Assembly: GCA_030037185.1 (NCBI GenBank)
Contig: JASHRR010001514.1
Span: forward strand, 1 to 7,195
Length of the DNA: 7,195 nt
Origin: Xanthobacteraceae bacterium
GTDB lineage: Bacteria > Pseudomonadota > Alphaproteobacteria > Rhizobiales > Xanthobacteraceae
Direction: 5' to 3'
Positions 1-6,009 of this stretch are shown here, in pieces. Position 1 is the stretch's first letter, and the number at the start of each line of letters is the position of its first letter. Under the pieces are notes generated by a model that ran no database searches, had not been told where the DNA came from, and saw nothing but the letters and a program-made list of their open reading frames with translations. A program made the translations under genes and the position numbers.

Positions 1-1
1 C

Positions 2-760
2 TATGGGCTGACGCTGCGGCGGCTGCGGCGGGAGGAGATTGCCAAGAAGGTTTCGGAAATTCTCGCCACCACCAGGCTCGCCGATCTCGCCGCGCGCTAT
101 CCGGGCGAGCTCTCGGGCGGGCAGCAGCAGCGCGTTGCGCTTGCACGCGCGCTGATCGTCGAGCCCGAAACCCTCCTGCTGGACGAGCCGCTGTCCAACC
201 TCGATGCCAATCTGCGCGAGGAGATGCGATTCGAGGTGAGGCGGCTGCATGACGAATATCGCTACACCACGGTCTATGTGACGCATGACCAGTCCGAGGC
301 GATGACGACGGCCGATCTGATTGCCGTCATGAATGCCGGCAAGGTCGAGCAGTTTGGGCCGCCCGAGGACATCTACGCGCGGCCACGCTCGGCGTTCGTC
401 GCCCGCTTCATTGGCTCAAGCAATATTGTTATCGGCAAGGCGCTGGACGCCGATCACATCATGGTGGCCGGCATTGCGGTGTCGTGCACGGGCGGCGCAC
501 TCGTGGCCGGTCGTGATGCGGCTATTTCGATCCGCCCGCATGAAATCCGCATCCATCACGCGGCGACCGGGGATCCGCAGAATGTCCTTTCGGCGGTCGT
601 GGCTCGCAACGTATTTCTGGGCCACAGCCGCGACTATATGGTCGAGATCGGCGCGGGCATCCAGCTTCGGGTCGTGGCCTCCCCCGAGGCAAACATCGCG
701 CCTGGAAGCCAGGTGTGGCTAAGATTGCCACCAGAACGATGCCGGGTGCTCGAAGCCTAA
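2..760 (+). CDS. ABC transporter ATP-binding protein, 3' part (5' end outside window)
   Basis: This is the ATP-hydrolysing subunit of an importer of the CUT1/PotA/FbpC type, acting on the cytoplasmic face of the inner membrane. The open frame enters from the left edge, so Walker A and the Q-loop are not visible. Counting from base 2, the visible residues contain the ABC signature LSGGQQQR (about 37-44), Walker B LLLDEP (58-63), the D-loop SNLDA (65-69) and the switch histidine in VTHDQSEA (about H95). After about residue 140 comes a TOBE-like domain (ISIRPHEIRI onwards), typical of importers for iron(III), polyamines, sugars or thiamine. The frame ends at TAA 758-760. The substrate cannot be read from this subunit. 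The intact solute-binding protein about 1 kb downstream on the same strand is the likely partner, which would suggest an iron(III)- or small-anion-type system; that pairing is inferred. The family is certain, the substrate open. Confidence 0.95.
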   Translation, partial: YGLTLRRLRREEIAKKVSEILATTRLADLAARYPGELSGGQQQRVALARALIVEPETLLLDEPLSNLDANLREEMRFEVRRLHDEYRYTTVYVTHDQSEAMTTADLIAVMNAGKVEQFGPPEDIYARPRSAFVARFIGSSNIVIGKALDADHIMVAGIAVSCTGGALVAGRDAAISIRPHEIRIHHAATGDPQNVLSAVVARNVFLGHSRDYMVEIGAGIQLRVVASPEANIAPGSQVWLRLPPERCRVLEA

Positions 761-900
761 AGTGGACTTCGCTCGCATATAATCCTTTGCCGGTGGCACC
801 GACTGAGAGAAGAATTCGGGCCTGGGGCTCAGGCCGCTCGTCGTTGCTGCAGCTCGCGCCCATGCGACGCAGAAGGCCAATGGCCGGGCAGGGCCTGATG

Positions 901-1300
901 TTAGTTTGGCAAGCATGCCGCCCAGCAGACGACGATCTCATCTTCCGCTTGGTCGCCGGCGACGCGGTTAGCTTGCGCACGCTTGCTGGTCGAATCACGA
1001 TTTGGGTCTGCGGGGAACGCCAGCGTGCTCTGCGCGAAGTCGATCCGATAAGCAAATGGTATCTCGCCGTTGTCTGTGACGTCCCGGATGCAGAGAAGAT
1101 CGGCATTGTTGATGGGCCCGGATTGATGTCAGGTTGTGTACCTTTGCCTGTGACAGCGATGCCGCTATGCCGGCGCCGAGGTCGAACGTGCCCGGCAGCA
1201 ATTCTCCTTTCGCCGTGCCGCCCTGCAACGCCATGGCAGTCAAGGCGCCAAGCGGGCCCTGAACAATCCAGAAAAGGAGCCCGCTTGAGAAAGCACATCT
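901..1300 (-). pseudogene. Probable decayed gene of unknown function, minus strand
   Basis: No intact gene fits here, but two minus-strand frames join into a protein-like sequence. From about 1290 down to 1135 one frame reads a hydrophobic stretch (FSSGLLFWIVQGPLGALTAM) and then GGTAKGELLPGTFDLGAGIA. From 1128 down to the stop at 901-903 a different frame reads NNADLLCIRDVTDNGEIPFA, continues with an acidic and hydrophilic composition (YRIDFAQSTLAFPADPN) and ends in EDEIVVCWAACLPN. The two pieces meet around 1128-1135, where one frame has a TGA, which fits a single frameshift in an old gene. No start codon with a good ribosome binding site is visible upstream, and the boundary at 1300 is approximate. 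I do not recognise the family. The alternative is chance open reading in GC-rich DNA; the ordinary-looking composition of the 901-1128 piece argues mildly against that. Confidence 0.35.
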
Positions 1301-1722
1301 GCAGCTCCAAGCGATTGCCGCGAACATCGTCCGCCGCGCGATTGCGATCTTAAGACCTGACGCACATCCGCAACCAGGTTCCGCAAGGGCGCAACTATCG
1401 CCCAGTTCGTGAGCTACCGCGCGACCCTCAAGGCGTGTTGTCGTCGATCCGGGCAACATCAGCCGGAGACGTGTGGGTCGATCCACAAGCCAACCGCAAG
1501 TCTAAAAAAAGACGTGCTCCTCTACCGATTGCGCGCCTGCTGCTGACTTTGTTGGTGCCCGCGATATCCTGCCATCTGGGGCCGCTCTCGGTAACCGCGA
1601 CTCCTGAAGCTTTCTTGCTATCAGGCGAGAGAGATGCCCGCACCTGACGGCGAAGGGCGAAAGCCTCCCACTTCGGCGGGGGATGGGTTACTCTGTCGGC
1701 AAGCGGGCTCGGGGGAGCGCAT

Positions 1723-1752
1723 GGCGGGCGTCGCCCACCCTACGACGCTGGG
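1723..1752. repeat. Possible dispersed intergenic repeat fragment
   Basis: The bases around 1726-1743 (GGGCGTCGCCCACCCTAC) read on the minus strand as GTAGGGTGGGCGACGCCC. This resembles the short intergenic phrase 'CGTAGGGTGGGCA...' seen in many copies in Bradyrhizobium and relatives. Only one copy is present in this window, so repetition cannot be shown here; the call rests on recollection of the motif. Confidence 0.22.
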
Positions 1753-1804
1753 ATCGACGCGTGCTAAATCCTAACAGAGCCGTGTCTCCAAGCGGCACAT
1801 TCGC

Positions 1805-1813
1805 AAGGGAAAG
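1805..1813 (+). promoter_or_regulatory. Ribosome binding site deciding the start at 1821
   Basis: AAGGGAAAG lies 7 to 15 bases before ATG 1821. The frame is open further upstream, to an ATG at 1683, but that start has no comparable site, and the extra 46 residues would place arginine-rich, non-conserved sequence ahead of the twin-arginine signal. Confidence 0.6.
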
Positions 1814-1820
1814 AATCGCG

Positions 1821-2885
1821 ATGCCGGACAGAAACATCTCCAGGCGCAGGCTTCTTAAAGCATCCGGGTCTGCCGCCATCAGCGCCTTTGCGTCTCCCAT
1901 CCGCGCCGCCGCGCCTGAGCCGGTTGCCGTCACGCCGGCGCTCATTCAAGCGGCCCGGAAGGAGGGCAAGGTTGCGTACTATACGCCGATCGATCTGCCG
2001 GTCGCCGAACTGATCGCCAAGGCATTCGAGGCAAAATATCCCGGTATTACGGTACGGGTCGAGCGCACCGGCGCCGAGAGGGTGTTCCAGCGCATCAGCC
2101 AGGAGTATGCGAGCAACATCCACGCAGTGGATGTGGCCACTTCCTCCGACGCGGCGCATTTCATCGTGTGGAAGCGTGAGGGCCTACTGGCGCCCTTCGT
2201 GCCGGAAGACGTGGCGAGACATTATGCGGCGGAACACAGGGACCCGGACGGCATGTTCGCAGCGTTTCGCGCAAGCCTCAGCGTGATCGGCTACAACACG
2301 CGGCTCGTCAAAGCCGAGGACGCGCCGAGGAGCTTCGCGGACCTGCTCGCTCCGAGATGGAGCGGAAAGATCGTCAAGGGCCATCCGGGTTTCAGCGGAA
2401 CCATCATGACGGCAACCTATGAAATCGCGCGCGATCTCGGCTGGGATTATTTCGAAAGGCTGGCCAGGCAGCGGGTCATGCAGGTGCAGTCAGCCGCCGA
2501 TCCCCCCAAGAAGCTCGGGCTGGGCGAACGGGCGGTGATGGCGGACGGCAACGAATATGTCCTGTTTCAGGTCAAGGAATCCGGTAGCCCTGTCGAGCCC
2601 GTTTATCCGACTGAAGGCACGCCCCTGATCGTCTCGCCGAACGGCATCTTCAAGGCAGGACCCAATCCTAATGCAGCGCGGCTGTTTCAGTGCTTCTGCT
2701 TCAGCCCGGAATGCCAGGAACTCGTGGTCAACAGGGGCGCCATGCGTTCGCTTCACGCGCAGGTCAAGGAGAAGCCGGGTCGGCGGCCGCTCGGCGAGAT
2801 CAAGCTGATGAAGGAGGATCCGGCTGCGGTGGAGCAACTCAGCGAAGAAATCAAGGCGCGCTACACCAAGATCTTTCGGGTTTGA
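1821..2885 (+). CDS. ABC transporter periplasmic solute-binding protein with Tat-like signal
   Basis: This 354-residue protein belongs to the extracellular solute-binding proteins grouped with the iron(III)-binding FbpA/AfuA type. It should capture a ligand in the periplasm and deliver it to an inner-membrane ABC importer. The N-terminus carries a twin-arginine-like signal, SRRRLLKASG (residues 7-16), then a short alanine-rich hydrophobic segment and a probable cleavage site near IRAAA (27-31). The mature part starts with a family-typical opening (EGKVAYYTPIDLPVAELIAK) followed by KAFEAKYPGITV. Other family-like phrases are DVATSSDAAHF, GFSGTIMTATYE, VMADGNEYVLF and EGTPLIVSPNGIF near the C-terminal half. 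I do not see the adjacent tyrosine pair that binds iron in classical FbpA, so the ligand is uncertain. The start at ATG 1821 is chosen for its ribosome binding site and the signal peptide. The gene follows the ATPase on the same strand, separated by about 1 kb of non-coding sequence; no permease is present between them or downstream. Confidence 0.9.
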   Translation: MPDRNISRRRLLKASGSAAISAFASPIRAAAPEPVAVTPALIQAARKEGKVAYYTPIDLPVAELIAKAFEAKYPGITVRVERTGAERVFQRISQEYASNIHAVDVATSSDAAHFIVWKREGLLAPFVPEDVARHYAAEHRDPDGMFAAFRASLSVIGYNTRLVKAEDAPRSFADLLAPRWSGKIVKGHPGFSGTIMTATYEIARDLGWDYFERLARQRVMQVQSAADPPKKLGLGERAVMADGNEYVLFQVKESGSPVEPVYPTEGTPLIVSPNGIFKAGPNPNAARLFQCFCFSPECQELVVNRGAMRSLHAQVKEKPGRRPLGEIKLMKEDPAAVEQLSEEIKARYTKIFRV

Positions 2886-3000
2886 TCTTTGACCCTCGTG
2901 GTCCCCGCCATCGCGAGGCGTCCGGGGTTCGTTTCGAGGTGTCGCTGCCGGTCTTGCGGGTCCACCGCAAAGGCGGATCACGATCGGCAAATATCCGGCC

Positions 3001-3453
3001 CGACTGCAGGCCCGCGCACAGGGTCTCCACCCGCCGTCAATCGTCCCGGTCATCGCAGGTGAAGCCATCTACACCGGCACTCATCCTACCTCGTGGTGCC
3101 TGACCACGAGGGGCTGCTCACGCCGCGTGCCGCCATCGATAAAATCGAGGCGCTGAGACCACAAGCGGTGGTAGTTGGGCCGCTCGATCCCGACAACGCG
3201 CCACGTCATATCGGGAAACCACGCCGCCCCATCCAGGACTTGGTGACGTCTCGACGCGGAAACAACCCGAGAGCTCTACGATCGGATGCTGGCACTCTAT
3301 GCGGACTGCACCAATCCCGGATCCCTTTGGGGCAGCGCCAATGCCGCAAAGGCGCGCGTGGCCGAAAAAAAGCGCGTCGATCAGCGTGACCTATCCGACA
3401 AACGGTTCCTGCGCCCTGTTCCTCAATACCAGCGGGTCACACCGTCGGTCTGA
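3001..3453 (+). pseudogene. Decayed MBL-fold metallohydrolase, C-terminal part
   Basis: Three plus-strand pieces in alternating frames line up with the C-terminal half of metallo-beta-lactamase-fold hydrolases. Piece one (frame of 3001, to about 3075) reads LHPPSIVPVIAGEAIYTGTH, like the family's 'VLHVPSIGLVVAGDAVYNGVH'. Piece two (frame of 3093, about 3126-3245) reads AAIDKIEALRPQAVVVGPLD, where the family has 'ALDKIEALKPKAVVAGHK', so the usual histidine of the GH motif is replaced by proline. Piece three (frame of 3001 again, about 3262 to TGA 3451-3453) reads TTRELYDRMLALYADCTNPG then SLWGSANAAKA, the usual C-terminal helix. At least two frameshifts and the lost histidine make it non-functional. 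The N-terminal half with the HxHxDH metal site is not recognisable upstream; 2886-3000 gives no clear family match. The comparison is from memory of the family pattern. Confidence 0.7.
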
Positions 3454-3689
3454 CCGGTTTCGGAGTTCGACCACCTGTTTGTCGTGATGCACGAGGCAGC
3501 ACTGCAACAGACATTGTGGTAGGGTGCCAGCCCCGGGGCGGACCATGCAGCGGCGCACGCAGCGGTGCGGCGACGGCCGATGGGTATCCCCTGGGCTTGT
3601 TTGCGAGGCCTCGAACCTTCGAATTGCGCGGAGCTGCCGGTCCGACTCCGCCAAAACGCCAATTCGGAAGACCTCCGGAGATCGACGCT
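3454..3689. other. Leader region of the DyP-encapsulin operon
   Basis: This 236-base stretch separates the decayed hydrolase from the peroxidase gene and should hold the operon promoter. It contains a perfect 10-base palindrome, CGAGGCCTCG (3604-3613), and a nearby TTCGAA (3618-3623). I could not assign convincing -35 and -10 boxes, nor a recognisable OxyR, IscR or Fur site. The peroxidase frame is open through part of it, but the translated sequence is low-complexity and unlike the family. Confidence 0.35.
3675..3680 (+). promoter_or_regulatory. Ribosome binding site for the DyP gene
   Basis: CCGGAG lies nine bases before ATG 3690 and supports this start over the earlier in-frame ATG at 3516. 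The family-like sequence begins shortly after residue 1 of the 3690 start (PQPVSAPLTRSAIFLVV). Confidence 0.6.
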
Positions 3690-4736
3690 ATGGCTGTTCC
3701 ACAGCCGGTATCTGCACCGCTCACCCGCTCCGCGATCTTCCTGGTGGTGACGATAAATCCGGGCCCGGATAATCGCGCGGCCGTGCGATCGTTCTGCGCA
3801 GACCTCCCGGCGTTGATTCGTGCAGTGGAATTTCGCGATCTCGAAGCCGGCCTTTCCTGCGTGATGGGGATTGGCTCCGACGCATGGGACCGGCTGTTCG
3901 GGGACCCGCGTCCAGCCGAACTCCACCCGTTCCGGGAGATCCGGGCGGGACCGCGCCATGCGGTTTCGACGCCAGGGGACCTGTTGTTTCATATCCGTGC
4001 CAAGCGGATGGACCTTTGCTTCGAGATGGCGACGCAGGTCATGGCGCGCCTGGGTGAGGCGGTCTCGGCGATCGACGAGGTCCACGGCTTTCGTTACTTC
4101 GATGACCGGGACCTCCTGGGATTCGTCGACGGCACCGAGAATCCTCGCGGCGAGGCGGTGATCGACGCCGCGCTCATCGGCGAGGAGGATGCCACGTTCG
4201 CCGGCGGCAGCTATGTGATCGTGCAGAAATATCTGCACGACCTGGACGGATGGAACGCGCTGTCTACGGAGGTACAAGAGCGTATCATCGGCCGCACCAA
4301 GCTGGCCGACGTCGAACTGGACGACTCGATGAAGCCGACGTCTGCGCATAATGCGCTGACCACGATCACGGAGAACGGGAAGGAGTTTCAAATCGTGCGC
4401 GACAACATGCCCTTCGGCCAAGTTGGCACGGCTGAATTTGGCACGTACTTCATTGGCTATTGCCGCACGCCGCGGGTGACCGAGCAGATGATTGAGAACA
4501 TGTTCGTCGGCCGCCCGCCCGGCAATTATGATCGACTGCTCGACTTCAGCCGCGCGGTGACCGGAACCCTCTTCTTCGTTCCAGCCGCGACATTCCTGGA
4601 ATCCGTGACCGACGACGCTTCTGCAACAGCGATGCCCGCGGCGGGGGCAGCGCTCAAGCGCGCAATGTCCAAGGCCGCGGCGCCTGATGGCTCGCTCGCA
4701 GTAGGCTCCCTCAAACGAGAAAACCGATATGAATAA
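3690..4736 (+). CDS. Dye-decolorizing heme peroxidase (DyP), encapsulin cargo
   Basis: This 348-residue heme enzyme uses hydrogen peroxide to oxidise organic or metal substrates; it belongs to the B-type (P-class) DyP family. It has no signal peptide and should act in the cytoplasm inside the encapsulin shell. Counting from ATG 3690, the diagnostic GXXDG motif is GFVDGTENP (144-152) with distal aspartate D147. The predicted proximal heme ligand is H220 in TSAHNAL, after the family block GRTKLADVELDDS. The distal arginine is R237 in IVRDNMPFG, with N239 beside it, and the block EFGTYFIGYCRTP (249-261) follows. All key residues are present. The core ends near residue 305; a flexible linker rich in Ala, Ser and Thr leads to a cargo-loading peptide, DGSLAVGSLK (333-342), and a short tail RENRYE. 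The gene overlaps the encapsulin gene by eight bases, so the two are surely co-transcribed. The natural substrate of these packaged peroxidases is not settled. Confidence 0.96.
   Translation: MAVPQPVSAPLTRSAIFLVVTINPGPDNRAAVRSFCADLPALIRAVEFRDLEAGLSCVMGIGSDAWDRLFGDPRPAELHPFREIRAGPRHAVSTPGDLLFHIRAKRMDLCFEMATQVMARLGEAVSAIDEVHGFRYFDDRDLLGFVDGTENPRGEAVIDAALIGEEDATFAGGSYVIVQKYLHDLDGWNALSTEVQERIIGRTKLADVELDDSMKPTSAHNALTTITENGKEFQIVRDNMPFGQVGTAEFGTYFIGYCRTPRVTEQMIENMFVGRPPGNYDRLLDFSRAVTGTLFFVPAATFLESVTDDASATAMPAAGAALKRAMSKAAAPDGSLAVGSLKRENRYE
4686..4715 (+). other. Encapsulin cargo-loading peptide in the DyP C-terminus
   Basis: These ten codons encode DGSLAVGSLK. This matches the targeting motif of DyP cargo proteins in Family 1 encapsulins (for example the Brevibacterium linens type 'DGSLGIGSLK'), which docks on the inner face of the shell protein. 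It sits behind a flexible linker (about residues 306-332). Six more residues (RENRYE) follow before the stop. Confidence 0.9.
4715..4720 (+). promoter_or_regulatory. Weak ribosome binding site for encapsulin inside the DyP gene
   Basis: ACGAGA lies eight bases before ATG 4729 and gives only a partial match (GAGA) to the anti-Shine-Dalgarno sequence. With the start codon inside the DyP gene, initiation may depend on ribosomes finishing the cargo gene; this is inferred. Confidence 0.4.
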
Positions 4737-5538
4737 TCTTCACCGCGAGCTTGCCCCGATTTCCGATGCGGCGTGGGCGGATATCGAAGCGGAGACGACC
4801 CGCACCCTTAAGCGCTACCTCGCCGGACGGCGCGTGGTTGACGTCCGCGGCCCGGGCGGTGTCGGCCTTTCCGCCGTCGGCACTGGGCACCTCAAGACGA
4901 TCACGGCGCCGGGTGAGGGCATCCTCGCGAGGCAGCGCGAGGTCAGGGCGCTCGTCGAGTTGCGGGTCCCGTTCCAACTCGATCGTCAGCAGATTGATGA
5001 CGTGGAGCGCGGCGCGAACGACTCCGACTGGCAACCGGCTAAGGACGCCGCGCAAAAGATCGCCTATGCGGAGGACCGCGCCATCTTCGAAGGCTATCCC
5101 GCGGCGGGCATCGGCGGCATCCGGCAGGGTACCAGCAATCCGATCCTGACGCTTCCCGCTGACGTCCGTCACTATCCCGATGCGATCGCGCAAGCCTTGA
5201 ACCAATTGCGCCTCGTCGGCGTCGAGGGGCCCTATTCAGCGCTCCTAAGCGCCGATGCCTATACGGCTCTCGCCGTGACGAGCGACAACGGGTATCCCGT
5301 GTTGGAGCATGTCAAAAAGCTCGTCAAGGACGAGATTATCTGGGCCCCCGCCATCGCCGGCGCCTTCGTGCTCACCACGCGTGGCGGTGATTTCGATCTG
5401 CACATCGGGCAGGACGTCTCGATCGGCTATTCGACCCACACCGACAGCGTTGTGCACCTCTACCTTCAAGAGACGTTGACATTCCTGCTACTCACGACTG
5501 AGGCCGCCGTCGCGCTGGCGCCTGCCGCAAAGAAGTAG
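4729..5538 (+). CDS. Family 1 encapsulin shell protein (HK97 fold)
   Basis: This 269-residue protein is the capsid-like shell of a bacterial nanocompartment (linocin M18/CFP29 family); its length fits the roughly 265-residue shells that assemble as 60-mers (T=1). The N-terminal block MNNLHRELAPISDAAWADIE followed by RTLKRYLAGRRVVDV (about 26-39) is the typical N-terminal helix that forms the cargo docking surface in this family. The E-loop region lies at about 40-75 (GPGGVGLSAVGTGHL). The central block AEDRAIFEGYPAAGIGGIRQ (114-133), GVEGPYSALLSADAY (164-178), GGDFDLHIGQDVSIGY (219-234) and the closing beta strand LYLQETLTFLLLTTEAAV (244-261) are all family hallmarks. Where the Thermotoga protein has a tryptophan tied to flavin binding ('LDLWELDNLERG'), this one reads LDRQQIDDVERG (84-95). 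The gene starts eight bases before the end of the peroxidase gene and no other cargo gene follows. Assignment is secure; the shell size is inferred from length. Confidence 0.97.
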   Translation: MNNLHRELAPISDAAWADIEAETTRTLKRYLAGRRVVDVRGPGGVGLSAVGTGHLKTITAPGEGILARQREVRALVELRVPFQLDRQQIDDVERGANDSDWQPAKDAAQKIAYAEDRAIFEGYPAAGIGGIRQGTSNPILTLPADVRHYPDAIAQALNQLRLVGVEGPYSALLSADAYTALAVTSDNGYPVLEHVKKLVKDEIIWAPAIAGAFVLTTRGGDFDLHIGQDVSIGYSTHTDSVVHLYLQETLTFLLLTTEAAVALAPAAKK

Positions 5539-6009
5539 ACGACCCGAACTCATTGGCCCAGGAAACCAGGAAAAAGGTGGCACGATTTGTTCGGAGATGG
5601 CTGTTTGACGCTCGCCCCATCCCAGCATTACTCGGCGGTGGAGCAGGAGCACGGCTGGACCAATTCCATCAACAGACGTCAATGAATAGGCGCCAGGATC
5701 GAAATAAGCTCATAAGGACGCGCTGTTCAGCGAATTCCAGCAGCGCAATGTCAGGCAGGGTGCGCGGCCCTTGCCCGCGGCGCCTCCGGCGAAAACCAGC
5801 GTGAGCGCAACCTCGACGGTCGGCGGCCTCGCTCCTTTCGCCCCTTCAGCACAAACAAACGGCAGGAAAGTCAGGAGGCGCCATCGATAATGCCGATCGC
5901 GACCCGCGGTTCATCGCCGATGCTCGTTGCGTTGGGTGCAGCGCAAGCTCGAGATCAACGCGTTGAGATCGGGTAGGCGATAACTCAGGCGATAGCGACG
6001 ATTGAACCG
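5539..6009. other. Gap between convergent genes, no assigned gene
   Basis: This 471-base stretch lies between the encapsulin gene and the oppositely oriented Na/Pi cotransporter gene. No clear rho-independent terminator was seen for either. A plus-strand frame at 5553-5804 (83 codons from an ATG) and a plus-strand piece reading LFSEFQQRNVRQGARPLPAA (near 5722-5781) are faintly protein-like but match no family I know. On the minus strand a 55-codon frame (6013 down to 5846) begins with an ATG that overlaps the cotransporter stop as ATGA; its composition is not convincing. The stretch may contain old gene debris. Confidence 0.5.

Larger units (their letters stand above)
1301..1820. other. Intergenic stretch without an intact gene
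   Basis: Several short frames are open on both strands (for example plus 1435-1647 and minus 1428-1643), but none has a family-like sequence or a convincing ribosome binding site. The stretch includes an A-run at 1503-1509 and, near 1723-1752, a phrase resembling the dispersed 'GTAGGGTGGGC' intergenic sequence of Bradyrhizobium-type genomes. The last part must hold the leader, and probably the promoter, of the solute-binding protein gene at 1821; I could not identify convincing -35 and -10 boxes. Confidence 0.5.

Noticed and set aside
522..1310. Minus-strand frame of 262 codons
   Set aside because: Its left part is antisense to the ABC ATPase, and its right part is a different frame from the protein-like pieces of the remnant at 901-1300; the product is Arg- and Pro-rich.
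715..1353. Plus-strand frame of 212 codons after the ATPase
   Set aside because: It overlaps the end of the ATPase and has no family-like segments; part of it is antisense to the better minus-strand remnant.
1641..1690. Possible hairpin around CCTCCCACTTCGGCGGGGGA as a terminator or structured RNA
   Set aside because: Stem pairing is imperfect, no T-run follows, and no intact gene ends just upstream.
1683..1820. Earlier start of the solute-binding protein at 1683
   Set aside because: It would put 46 arginine-rich residues before the signal peptide and lacks a good ribosome binding site; ATG 1821 has AAGGGAAAG in front.
3516..3689. N-terminal extension of the DyP protein from an earlier in-frame ATG at 3516
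   Set aside because: The 58 extra residues are low-complexity (Pro, Gly, Arg) and unlike the family; ATG 3690 has a ribosome binding site and begins just before the conserved core.
3423..4421. Long minus-strand frame of 332 codons opposite the DyP gene
   Set aside because: It is a shadow of a gene with secure family motifs on the plus strand; its product is Arg-rich and matches nothing.
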